Assembly (NCBI RefSeq): GCF_003177035.1
Contig: NZ_CP029488.1
Coordinates: 1,922,001 to 1,986,000 of the forward strand
Direction: 5' to 3'
DNA: 64,000 nucleotides
Origin: Salinisphaera sp. LB1
GTDB taxonomy: Bacteria > Pseudomonadota > Gammaproteobacteria > Nevskiales > Salinisphaeraceae
The notes beneath the pieces were generated by a model. That model did no database searches and was not told the DNA's origin. It was given only the letters and a program-made list of their open reading frames with translations. Positions 55,635 to 63,571 of this stretch are shown one piece after another; the first letter of the stretch is position 1; every line of letters begins with the position of its first letter. Position numbers and translations under genes: made by a program.

Positions 55635-56456
55635 TTAGCTCACCTTCCCCGATAGCCGGCTGTCGAAAAATACGCACCCCCTAACCATATCGATAAACAA
55701 GGGGTCGAAAAAAGCAACGCGGTCGATAACTTCCGTTTCTTCGAGGCCGTAGTCGATTTCGGGTTCCTCGTTATTTCCGCCTCTGTTCGGATTATGGTGA
55801 AGCGCTGTAACCCGTTTGTGTTGTTCTCTCGCTCTTTCAGGCTCCGAGATCGTCAACCCAAGATGCTTGCCTATGGCCATCGTGGTGTCAAAATCCTGAA
55901 GCTCTCCAGGTGAGGTCCAGACATACTGTTTGCCGAGATCCGTGCATATTTTCTGCGCGTACAATTGCCGGTGATAAGAATCTAGAACGCCCCAGTAGCA
56001 AAGCTGATAGTTCGTCAGGCTATCAACGTCAAAGATCGGTAGCGACCCCGGGGCAGAAGGGTCCGAGGAATAATGCTGTCCCATCGGCGTTCGTGCCGGA
56101 TAACTGCCCCGAACATAAAGACTTTTTGCCGTGTCTCTAAAATTCCTATTCAGGAAGATTAGATTCGGGCAGATTCCCATGCGAGCCAACGGGATTAGGA
56201 ACCCTTTCCCGAAGACGTTGCTGGTCTCAGCGTAGTGCTTTGCTTTGCTCTCGTTTATTTTTTTAATCTTTTTTTTTAGAAAATCGATCGCAAAGCGTGG
56301 GTCCTGTTTTATATCTGGAAAGATGCTGGCGTAGTTCGGTTCTGGTTCGTGCTCACTATGGATGTGATCGAATAGTTTTAATACCTCGGCCAGCATTGTC
56401 GTACCGGTGCGGCCGTGCGTCACTGTAAATATCAGATTTTTTTTTGTAGAGATCAC
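55635..56456 (-). CDS. Sulfotransferase family protein (candidate flagellin-glycan sulfotransferase)
   Basis: The 273-residue protein has a PAPS-binding P-loop-like motif TVTHGRTGTTML (residues ~11-22) and a second element LNRNFRDTAKSLYVRGSYP matching the 3'-phosphate-binding region. Sulfotransferases move sulfate from PAPS to sugar hydroxyls or protein. The gene is clearly AT-richer than its neighbours and holds A9 tracts at codons 4-7 (56437-56445) and mid-gene (56269-56277), plus A7 (56258-56264). Its ATG overlaps the acyltransferase stop. The position between fliE and fliC suggests filament modification; the substrate is unproven. Confidence 0.7.
   Translation of the reverse strand: MISTKKNLIFTVTHGRTGTTMLAEVLKLFDHIHSEHEPEPNYASIFPDIKQDPRFAIDFLKKKIKKINESKAKHYAETSNVFGKGFLIPLARMGICPNLIFLNRNFRDTAKSLYVRGSYPARTPMGQHYSSDPSAPGSLPIFDVDSLTNYQLCYWGVLDSYHRQLYAQKICTDLGKQYVWTSPGELQDFDTTMAIGKHLGLTISEPERAREQHKRVTALHHNPNRGGNNEEPEIDYGLEETEVIDRVAFFDPLFIDMVRGCVFFDSRLSGKVS
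56269..56277 (-). repeat. A9 tract inside sulfotransferase gene
   Basis: Nine A in the coding strand within a KKKIKK segment, next to an A7 run at 56258-56264. One-base slippage would frameshift the protein about 60 codons in. Confidence 0.7.
56437..56445 (-). repeat. A9 tract at codons 4-7 of sulfotransferase
   Basis: ACA AAA AAA AAT in the coding strand gives nine consecutive A directly after the start. Slippage would switch the gene off almost entirely, a classic contingency position. Confidence 0.75.
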
Positions 56457-57007
56457 AGTTTTGTGCCGTCAGTTTTTTGAATAGGCTTGGCTGGGCGTCC
56501 CGCAACAATCGTATTGGCCGCGACATCTTTAGTGACTAGGCTGCCTGCTGCGACGACGGCGTTTTCTCCAATGTGTGCCGGGCCGAGCACCGTGACTCCT
56601 GAGCCGAGCCAAACGCCTCGTTCCAGGACGATATCTCGTCCGCTATCCGGTACTGCGTTCAGCCGGTTCATGCCCGTCTTTTTATAATCATGAGTACCCG
56701 TCAGGAGCATGCAGCGATGGCCGAAGAAGCAGTCCTGTTTGATCGTGACGTGTCCCGACCGCGTGTTTACGAGCAAATCGTTAATTGGAACCGTAGCAGC
56801 CTCCATGTGCAGGCGGCTGCGGTCACCCCATATTCGTGGTTGCCTGAGTTCCAAGTCCGCCATGATAGGCATCAAGAGCTTGGCCAACGCGTTCAATTCT
56901 TTTTTCTTGGCCGTTCTAAGAATTGCGAGAAACTCGCTTTCGCCGGCACGCTGTCCTACACGACGGTCGCCTTTCTCCATGGGCTTCATGTTTTGTATTG
57001 GAAGCAT
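56453..57007 (-). CDS. Hexapeptide-repeat acyltransferase
   Basis: The 184-residue protein has the left-handed beta-helix repeat pattern: VTIKQDCFFGHRCMLLTGTH (with the likely catalytic histidine in GTHD), IVLERGVWLGSGVTVLGPAH and IGENAVVAAGSLVTKDVAAN, ending TIVAGRPAKPI. It resembles WcaF/maltose O-acetyltransferase-like enzymes that acylate sugars. It follows the glycosyltransferase by 12 bp and overlaps the sulfotransferase ATG. It probably O- or N-acylates the glycan made by this operon. Confidence 0.8.
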   Translation of the reverse strand: MLPIQNMKPMEKGDRRVGQRAGESEFLAILRTAKKKELNALAKLLMPIMADLELRQPRIWGDRSRLHMEAATVPINDLLVNTRSGHVTIKQDCFFGHRCMLLTGTHDYKKTGMNRLNAVPDSGRDIVLERGVWLGSGVTVLGPAHIGENAVVAAGSLVTKDVAANTIVAGRPAKPIQKTDGTKL

Positions 57008-57019
57008 CGTATACAGCCT

Positions 57020-59866
57020 CTAGTTCAATAGCTGGTCAATTTCTCGGGATATAGACTCATCGCCAATGCCGTTGGAGTGGGCGGAATGACATGACTGTCC
57101 TTCAAAACGGGTAATTTCGGAAGCGTTTTTGTGCAGGTCTTGCCAGTAGTGATCCGCCAAGGCGGCCCCAGTTTCCGATAACAGCCAGTACGCGAGGTCA
57201 TATATTTCGTAGACGTGGTGGAGGAGGAAAGCAAGCTTTACGCGCTGGTTGTCGCTCAGCGTTTTCAATCTCGGTTGTGTCGGCAACAGCAGGGCGTTGG
57301 CTGATACCAGTTCCGAAGTGTGATGCTGCCTCGCTTCTGCGAAAGGCTCGGGGAGATAGCTGCGATGCAGCGGGTCGACGAAGCGAAAGAAGCGGAATCC
57401 GTTTCGAGTGGCCCAGCTCTGTAGATCGCCAAAATTTGGCTGGTTTGCGTGGGTTGGTTGGAATGTCACACGCACTTGGATTATCAATGTGCTCGCCAGA
57501 GCATGTCTGCCGTGATCTAGAATAGCCTTGCTGTCGTTGAGTTCGTCTAGTGTTAGCCAGTCCACGCGAGGAAGGCCGTCGATATCGTCGAGGGCGATCG
57601 TATTCAGTGGTAGCTTGGCAATTACCTGAGCGTCGTTTTCATTTGCATCTTCTCTGATCAGCGGCTGGAGTGACGAAGTGAGCTCGGGGTCAATACAAGC
57701 ATGGAGATTACCGGTGCGACCATCGCCCAACCCGATGTTCGGATAATAGTGAACCGACTCCCGCTGGATTGCGGGTTTGTTGCGAGCTTTGCTTGCAGGG
57801 TCGAATAGGACTAACTCAAGTGCCCCCTGGGCCAGCATGTCGAGCGTTGCTTGTACATTGATGCTTCGGGCGCCGCTGTCGACGGCAATTATCTTGCCGT
57901 CGAATTGCCATTCGAAGCTGTCGTCTGTTTCTGATGTTGGGTGCTGAAGTATCTCGGCATCAGCTTGGTCTGCAAACCATGCCTTACCCTCTAGATCGAT
58001 CGTCAGAGGCGCTGGAGCTTGCTCGCGACAGTAACGCTGCCAGATCGCACGCATCGCCGTTGTAAAATGCCGTGCGAACTGCTCGCCATCACAGACCGGC
58101 GATCGCAGCAGGACATCGCGCAACAGGCGCCGGATGGTGGCGAGATTGTCCAGATCTTCGGCGAGTTCGATCACGCGTGCCCGGTAGTCGTCCCAGCTGG
58201 TTACCACCAGTTCCGGCATGCCGGCGTTGATCAAATGGGTGGCGCTGTGCCGGCCAGCGAAGGTCGGCCCGGGGAGGGTGACGACCGGCACGCCCATCAG
58301 GAAGCTTTCGCACGTCGTGAGGCCGCCGGAATAAGGCCACGGGTCGAGTGCGATATCCACGCGGTTATAGGCTTCGAGCATCTCGCCGTTGTCACCCGGC
58401 CCTTCGAGTATGAGTCGCTCGCGTCCGATACCGTTTGCTTCGAACGAGGCATAAACTTGGTCGCGGAATTCTGGATGGACATAAGCTCGACCCTTGAGCA
58501 TGAGTTTAGAGTCGGACTTCGCTTGCAGTATTTTCGCCCATTCGCCAAGCGTGACTTCGTTGAGCTTGGTTGGGTTGTTGAAGCAGCCGAAGGTGACGTA
58601 ACCGTTGACCGAGGCCGGCAAATCTCTGATTTTTGGGGTGTAAGCTGGGGGGTCGAATACAATATAGTCATTTGGCATTCGGATGAGCTTTTCTGAATAG
58701 AAAGCATCCTCTCCAGCTGGCGTCTGAATCGTGTCGCTGAGAAGATAATCGATCGCGGTCACGCCAGTGGTGTTGATCAAGCCGCCGACCCACTTGACGA
58801 TCAACGGCGCCGGCTCTAAAGCGATGGCTTGCATACGCGAGCCGCTGTTGTGGCCGGATAGATCGAAAAGGATATCGATGTTGTCGTCGCGGATGCGCTG
58901 CGCCAGAGCATCGTCTGGCAGGTGTTGTATCGGCAGCCACTGAGCAGACATGCCCTCGATCCGCGCCGTCAGTGGGTCGCGCGTGTCGTTCGAGGTGTAT
59001 GCAAAAAACTCGAATTCTACGACCTTCAGATGCTCCAGACACCGAATGATCATCTTGCCGACGGGATGTTGTCGAAAGCCATCCGAGATCATGCCGATGC
59101 GAAGTTGCCTGTCGGGCCTTCGGTCGGCGGGAGTGGGGCGCGCTGGCGGGTGGGCCGGCGCAAAGCGGTGTTGCCAATCCAGCGCAATCCGACTGATTTC
59201 ATCGCGATTAGCCCGAGGATCATAGTGCAGGCCAGTGATCCAGTTGGAAAATGGCGCGGGGTCCGCAGGATTGAGTTCGGCCGCCTGTTGATAGCAGCGG
59301 TTTGCGTCATCGATAAGCGCAAGGTCGCGATACGCGTTGCCGATATTGTTCCAGTGGTGATAATTACTCGGCTCGCGCTCGATCAGACGTTTAAGGTTTT
59401 CGATCGCCTCACCATATTTGTCATTTTGGTGTAAAGCTTGCGCCAGTAGCGCTTGTACCTCCGTATTGTTCGAAGCGGAGTCGGTTGCGCACTGAATGCA
59501 CTCCAGAGCTTGTGGCGCTTGGTTTCGATCCAGGTGGATGCGTGTCCGTATGGTCAGCGCCAACACGCAATCCGGGTCGTGTTGCTGGGCGAGGTCGAGA
59601 TGCGTCAAGGCTGCATCGTTCTCTTGCTTAAGATATAAAATGTGCCCGAGCCGTGCGTGATGATCCGAGCATCGTGGCCTTAGCTCCAGAGCGCGCTCAA
59701 AGGCTGCGCGAGCATCGTCAAGACGTTGTCGTCGTAGCAAAGCCAGGCCCAAGGTGTGCCACGCGCCGTCGTCACCTGGGCGGCGTCGTGTGTTTTTTTT
59801 TGCCTGGGCGACGCTAAGTGGCGCCGAGCTGTTTTTGGGCGAGCGTGTGGATTTTCCTGCGGCCAT
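57020..59866 (-). CDS. TPR/GT41 (SPINDLY/OGT-like) glycosyltransferase with degenerate FkbM-like domain
   Basis: The ~948-residue protein has about five TPRs (residues ~30-210, e.g. HHWNNIGNAYRDLALIDDAN). A GT41 O-GlcNAc-transferase-type domain (~255-610) has GHNSGSRMQA, VTFGCFNNPTKLNE, LDPWPYSGGLTTCESFLMGV and PVVTLPG. Residues ~650-860 resemble FkbM methyltransferases (LVLFDPAS, YYPNIGLGDG, LDDIDGLPRVDWLTLDEL), but the expected DVQGAE motif reads DELNDSK, so methylation is doubtful. It probably glycosylates flagellin Ser/Thr in the cytoplasm. ATG 59866 is chosen over 59890. An A9 run lies at codons 22-25. Confidence 0.82.
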   Translation of the reverse strand: MAAGKSTRSPKNSSAPLSVAQAKKNTRRRPGDDGAWHTLGLALLRRQRLDDARAAFERALELRPRCSDHHARLGHILYLKQENDAALTHLDLAQQHDPDCVLALTIRTRIHLDRNQAPQALECIQCATDSASNNTEVQALLAQALHQNDKYGEAIENLKRLIEREPSNYHHWNNIGNAYRDLALIDDANRCYQQAAELNPADPAPFSNWITGLHYDPRANRDEISRIALDWQHRFAPAHPPARPTPADRRPDRQLRIGMISDGFRQHPVGKMIIRCLEHLKVVEFEFFAYTSNDTRDPLTARIEGMSAQWLPIQHLPDDALAQRIRDDNIDILFDLSGHNSGSRMQAIALEPAPLIVKWVGGLINTTGVTAIDYLLSDTIQTPAGEDAFYSEKLIRMPNDYIVFDPPAYTPKIRDLPASVNGYVTFGCFNNPTKLNEVTLGEWAKILQAKSDSKLMLKGRAYVHPEFRDQVYASFEANGIGRERLILEGPGDNGEMLEAYNRVDIALDPWPYSGGLTTCESFLMGVPVVTLPGPTFAGRHSATHLINAGMPELVVTSWDDYRARVIELAEDLDNLATIRRLLRDVLLRSPVCDGEQFARHFTTAMRAIWQRYCREQAPAPLTIDLEGKAWFADQADAEILQHPTSETDDSFEWQFDGKIIAVDSGARSINVQATLDMLAQGALELVLFDPASKARNKPAIQRESVHYYPNIGLGDGRTGNLHACIDPELTSSLQPLIREDANENDAQVIAKLPLNTIALDDIDGLPRVDWLTLDELNDSKAILDHGRHALASTLIIQVRVTFQPTHANQPNFGDLQSWATRNGFRFFRFVDPLHRSYLPEPFAEARQHHTSELVSANALLLPTQPRLKTLSDNQRVKLAFLLHHVYEIYDLAYWLLSETGAALADHYWQDLHKNASEITRFEGQSCHSAHSNGIGDESISREIDQLLN
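59793..59801 (-). repeat. A9 tract near the 5' end of the GT41 gene
   Basis: GCA AAA AAA AAC in the coding strand gives nine A encoding A-K-K-N at codons 22-25. Slippage would truncate the enzyme before its first TPR. Confidence 0.75.
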
Positions 59867-60100
59867 AGATGTCTCTCGGGCGGTCAACATGCCTTAGTTT
59901 CGCTGACACGATGGTGCGGTCTGTCGCAACACCGGTTTGGAGGCGCGTTGACTTGTGAAATCTGCATTGCCAAGCCGAGTATGCGTGAGCGGCGTTACAG
60001 TCAGTGCCGAGAAAACCGACCGGAAATGCAGCTATTTGTAGCGTTATTGGCGGGGCTGGACACCTGGCGGCTGACGGCATGTTGATGGTCGGCTGCAAAT

Positions 60101-60125
60101 AAAAGGGCACCGCTATGCGGTGCCC
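60101..60125 (-). terminator. Rho-independent terminator after fliC
   Basis: On the minus strand GGGCACCGC-ATA-GCGGTGCCC is followed by TTTTATTT, a classical terminator about 40 bp after the fliC stop. Confidence 0.9.
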
Positions 60126-60142
60126 TTCCTTCCTTCCTTCCT
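60124..60142. repeat. CCTT tetranucleotide repeat
   Basis: Four full CCTT units plus CCT lie between the fliC stop and its terminator. The run is non-coding on both sides, so any length change should be silent for protein. Confidence 0.6.
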
Positions 60143-60162
60143 GCTTGGATAGCTTCGAAGGG

Positions 60163-61488
60163 TTACTGCAGCAGGGACAGCACGCCTTGGCTGGACTTGT
60201 TGGCCTGGGCCAACACCGAGGTGCCCGCCTGCTGAAGGATCTGGGCCTTGGACATCGACGACACTTCGCTGGCGTAGTTCGTGTCTTCAATGCGGGAACG
60301 TGCCGAACTCAGATTCGTCGAGGTCGAACTGATGTTGTTGATGGCCGAATCCAGACGGTTTTGTACGGCGCCGAGGCCACTACGGAAGCTGTCGATTTTA
60401 TTGAGGGCGTTATCGAGCTGAGCCAAAGGATCACTGGTCGCCGATTTAGCACTGATAGCGGTGGCGGTAACGTTAGATACGGCGCTGCTGCCATTATTGG
60501 CAATAACGCTCTGTACCTGAGTCGATACATCGTTGGTGCCGGCACTAACGACACCGGTCTTGGCATCGATGTTTGCATTCAGGTAGCCGCCGGCGGAGGT
60601 CTTGACGACATATTGCGTGCTGCCGTTGCTATCCTGATAAGACTGCAATGTGCCGCCGTTGCTGGTAATGGCAGCCGTATTCAGTGTTGTTTGGTTGCTC
60701 TCGACCTGAGCGTTATTGGCGACAGCAGCAATATTCGAACCATTTTTTACAGCTGACGTGATATCGGTGCTGCCGGCAGTGACGTCGCCATTCGTGGAAT
60801 CAATCTTCGCTGCGAGGTAAGTTGTGGTGCCGCTGTTAACATTTTTAATGGCATATTGCTTGGCGCCACTCGCGTCACTGTAAGAAACCAATGACTGAGT
60901 CGGAGTCGAGGTGTTCAATGCGCTTGTATTAGCAGTAACCTGAATGCCGCCACTGCCATTGACATTAAAGCCGCCAAGCCCCAAAGAAGCCGTATCGGTC
61001 TGCTGCAGATTGATAGAAATCGACTGGTTGTCGTTCGCGCCGACCTGAATCGATATACTCTTCTTGGTGCCATCCAGGACGTTAGTGCCGTTGAACGAGG
61101 TCTGTTTGGAGATACGGTTGATCTCGTCCATGCGCTGGTTGATTTCGTCCTGGATCGAGCTCAGGTCAGACTTGGAGTTCGTGCCGTTCTGGGCCTGGAC
61201 GGTCAGCGAGCGGATGCGCTGCAGGTTATCGTTGACCTGATTAAGGGCGCCTTCGGTGGTCTGCGCCAGCGAGATGCCGTCGTTGGCGTTCGAGGACGCC
61301 TGGTTCAGGCCGTTGATCTGGCTGGTCATGCGGTTGGCGATGGCCTGGCCGGCGGCGTCGTCCTTGGCCGAGTTGATCTTGCTGCCCGAGGACAGACGCT
61401 CGATCGCGGTGTTGAGCTTGTCCTGCGACTGCCGCAGATTGTTCTGCGCGGTGAGGGACAGAACGTTGGTGTTGACGGTGAATGTCAT
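60163..61488 (-). CDS. fliC: Flagellin FliC
   Basis: The 441-residue flagellin has intact D0/D1 ends: TVNTNVLSLTAQNNLRQSQD, then RLSSGSKINSAKDDAAGQAI, the LQRIRSLTVQAQNG segment that in other flagellins is the TLR5/assembly site, and the C-terminal ANKSSQGVLSLLQ. The middle (~200-330) is Ser/Thr/Asn-rich and carries two similar ~48-residue modules (SLVSYSDASGAKQYAIKN and TLQSYQDSNGSTQYVVKT). These surface residues are candidate glycosylation sites for the adjacent GT41 operon. It is monocistronic, with its own sigma-28 promoter and terminator. Confidence 0.97.
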   Translation of the reverse strand: MTFTVNTNVLSLTAQNNLRQSQDKLNTAIERLSSGSKINSAKDDAAGQAIANRMTSQINGLNQASSNANDGISLAQTTEGALNQVNDNLQRIRSLTVQAQNGTNSKSDLSSIQDEINQRMDEINRISKQTSFNGTNVLDGTKKSISIQVGANDNQSISINLQQTDTASLGLGGFNVNGSGGIQVTANTSALNTSTPTQSLVSYSDASGAKQYAIKNVNSGTTTYLAAKIDSTNGDVTAGSTDITSAVKNGSNIAAVANNAQVESNQTTLNTAAITSNGGTLQSYQDSNGSTQYVVKTSAGGYLNANIDAKTGVVSAGTNDVSTQVQSVIANNGSSAVSNVTATAISAKSATSDPLAQLDNALNKIDSFRSGLGAVQNRLDSAINNISSTSTNLSSARSRIEDTNYASEVSSMSKAQILQQAGTSVLAQANKSSQGVLSLLQ

Positions 61489-61569
61489 GTCGAGATTCCT
61501 CTCAATGCGTGGTGGTAGTGACGGGGTCTTGACCCGTTGTTGCGGCCGTTGTTGCCCGCCGCTGATGTT

Positions 61570-61596
61570 TTATCGTCGGCTTGCGCCGGAACTTTA
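61570..61596 (-). promoter_or_regulatory. Sigma-28 promoter for fliC
   Basis: On the minus strand TAAAGTTC (61596-61589), an 11-bp spacer and GACGATAA (61577-61570) lie 81 bp before fliC. It is among the strongest FliA matches in the window. Confidence 0.88.
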
Positions 61597-61616
61597 GGCC
61601 CGGGCCGGCCCGGGCC
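61597..61616. repeat. 20-bp perfect palindrome abutting the fliC promoter
   Basis: GGCCCGGGCC repeated twice forms a 20-bp perfect palindrome directly upstream of the fliC -35, in the fliC-fliA divergent region. It may be a regulator site or simply GC-rich chance. Confidence 0.4.
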
Positions 61617-61786
61617 GTGGGGGCGAGGTGCGGGGTGGGGCACGGCCCGCGTTCCGATCCCACGATTAGTCGACGAAAACGCGGTTTATTCAGCCCATCC
61701 GCGGCGTCGTGGCTGGCGCAGACTCGGTATTGGGGACTCTTGTTAATGTTCGGGCGAACCCGCCCGCGCTCGTCGACGCACGCCTT

Positions 61787-62500
61787 ATGTATACCGCCTC
61801 CGGCCAACTCGACCGCTCGCAGACCGTGGAAAGCTACCTGCCGTTGATCCGCCGGCAAGCACTGGCGCTGCAGGTGCGTCTGCCGCCGAGCGTCGAGCTC
61901 GACGACCTGATTCAGGCCGGGATGGTGGGGTTGCTGGATGCTCTCGATCGCTACCAGACCGGTCAGGGCGCGAGCTTCGCGACCTATGCCTCGCAGCGCG
62001 TGCGGGGCGCCATGATCGACGAACTGCGCAGCCGCGACTGGTTGCCCCGCAGTGTGCGCCGCGGGGCGCGTGAACTTTCCGCGGCGATCGAACGCCTTGA
62101 GCATCGGCACGGGCGCCCGCCGCGCGAGCGCGAGATCGCCGAGGAGCTGGATATCTCCCTCGACGACTATCACGCATTGCTCAACGACGTGAACAACGGC
62201 CTGATCCTCAGTTATCAGGAGCAAGGTACCGATGAGTCGGAACCCAGCCGGCTGGCGGAGTCGGTCGAGACCGGCGGCGATCCGTTTCTGGCCACGTTTG
62301 CCGACGCCCGGCGCGAGGATCTGATGGCCGCCATCGACGATCTGCCCGAGCGCGAGCGGATGCTGCTGGGCTTGTATTACCAGGAGGATCTCAATCTCAA
62401 GGAGATTGGTGCCGTGCTTGGCGTGACGGAATCGCGGGTGTGCCAGCTGCATAGTCAGGCCGTAGCGCGCTTGCGCAAGGCCTTGCCCACCTATCGTTGA
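61787..62500 (+). CDS. fliA: Flagellar sigma factor FliA (sigma-28)
   Basis: The ~237-residue sigma factor has region 2 (LPPSVELDDLIQAGMVGLLD, then ASFATYASQRVRGAMIDELR and SRDWLPRSVRR). Region 4 has LPERERMLLGLYYQEDLNLK and EIGAVLGVTESRVCQLHSQA. I choose ATG 61787 (MYTASGQLD), which aligns with enteric LYTAEGVMD; the frame is open back to GTG 61709 and no ribosome site decides it. It recognises the TAAAGTTC-N11-GCCGATAA promoters listed here and is inhibited by FlgM. Confidence 0.96.
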   Translation: MYTASGQLDRSQTVESYLPLIRRQALALQVRLPPSVELDDLIQAGMVGLLDALDRYQTGQGASFATYASQRVRGAMIDELRSRDWLPRSVRRGARELSAAIERLEHRHGRPPREREIAEELDISLDDYHALLNDVNNGLILSYQEQGTDESEPSRLAESVETGGDPFLATFADARREDLMAAIDDLPERERMLLGLYYQEDLNLKEIGAVLGVTESRVCQLHSQAVARLRKALPTYR

Positions 62501-62552
62501 TGCAGCCCAGCGCCGCAGCACGGCCGGCGGTTCGGGGCGCCAAAGCCGGCGA

Positions 62553-63515
62553 TTACGGCGCGGCAAGCGCGCCGGCCTCTGGCCGCGACGCGGCGGGCTG
62601 GGCGTCGAGTGCTTCGCGCCCGATGTGCATAGCCTCGGCGGCGCATCCGAGCCACTGCCGTGGCCGGGCGGCCTCTATGATGTCCAGCATGGCTTCGAGC
62701 CCCGCCGGTTGGATGATTTCGACGATCTGGCGCGCGTCGATCGGGCGCCGGGCCGGCGCGTGTCGGTGATGTGCGACCAGACGGCCCAGATAGCAGGCCA
62801 GCGCCGGATGGTGGTCCAGTTGCGCGGCGAGCCTAGCGTGGTCGCCGGCTGCGATCGCGGCGCGCAGGCGGCGCAGGTCCGCCGGCGTGACTTGCGCCTT
62901 GGGCGCGTACACGAGTTCGGGGCGGTGCAGGATATAGCCCTGGAACAGGTCGCTGCCCGCGGCCCGGGCCCGTTCCAGGTCGCGGCGGGTCTCGAGCTTT
63001 TCGACCAGTACGATCAGGGTGGGATTACGCTCCCTGAGCCGGGCGACGACCGGCCGGATATCGACCGCTTTGAATGCCGGATATTCAAGTTTGACGATAT
63101 CGGCATGGTCGAGCAGCGGATGCCCTGCATCGTGTCGAACATAATCGTCGAGAGCGATCCGGAAGCCTTGTTGTTTCAAGCGCTCGAGCCGCCGCCGAAC
63201 CGTGGGGTCCGGTTTGACGGATTCGAGTACTTCCACCACGAGTCGATCGGTCGGGAACGGTAATTCGCGTGCCAGGGTCGTCGCCGAGAAATTCACGAAC
63301 GCCGGTTGGGCTGTGCTGAACGTGGGGCGCGGATCACACATGAAAGCGTTCACGAGTACCCGGCTGGTGGCGCGATCCGGATCGAAGTGCGACGGCGCGC
63401 GATTGGGGGCGGGGCGCTCGCGATAGAGCAGTTCTTCGCCGACCGGGTCGAGTTCACGGTCAAAGATGAGCTGTCTTGCGTAAAGTGTTGAATCGAGAGC
63501 TTTGAGTCGTGTCAC
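62553..63515 (-). CDS. Degenerate EAL-domain (YuxH/CdgJ-like EAL-HDOD) signalling protein
   Basis: The ~320-residue protein starts near the EAL domain (ARQLIFDRELDPVGEELLYR). The catalytic EAL motif reads EELLYR, DDFGTG is reduced to DDYVRH, and KID/EGVET positions read KLE/EKLET, so c-di-GMP hydrolysis is unlikely. After FQGYILHRPE comes a short HDOD-like tail. YuxH/CdgJ relatives regulate motility. GTG 63515 is used; TTG 63548 is in frame. A sigma-28-type promoter lies just upstream. It converges with fliA. Confidence 0.7.
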   Translation of the reverse strand: MTRLKALDSTLYARQLIFDRELDPVGEELLYRERPAPNRAPSHFDPDRATSRVLVNAFMCDPRPTFSTAQPAFVNFSATTLARELPFPTDRLVVEVLESVKPDPTVRRRLERLKQQGFRIALDDYVRHDAGHPLLDHADIVKLEYPAFKAVDIRPVVARLRERNPTLIVLVEKLETRRDLERARAAGSDLFQGYILHRPELVYAPKAQVTPADLRRLRAAIAAGDHARLAAQLDHHPALACYLGRLVAHHRHAPARRPIDARQIVEIIQPAGLEAMLDIIEAARPRQWLGCAAEAMHIGREALDAQPAASRPEAGALAAP

Positions 63516-63571
63516 GGGCGTCCGATATCCGGTGAGGTCGCCGGGCAATGCCGTGGGCGACTGATGACGTC

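Noticed and set aside
60124-60142. CCTT tetranucleotide run as a contingency locus for fliC
   Set aside because: It lies after the fliC stop and outside any frame, so slippage would not change a protein.
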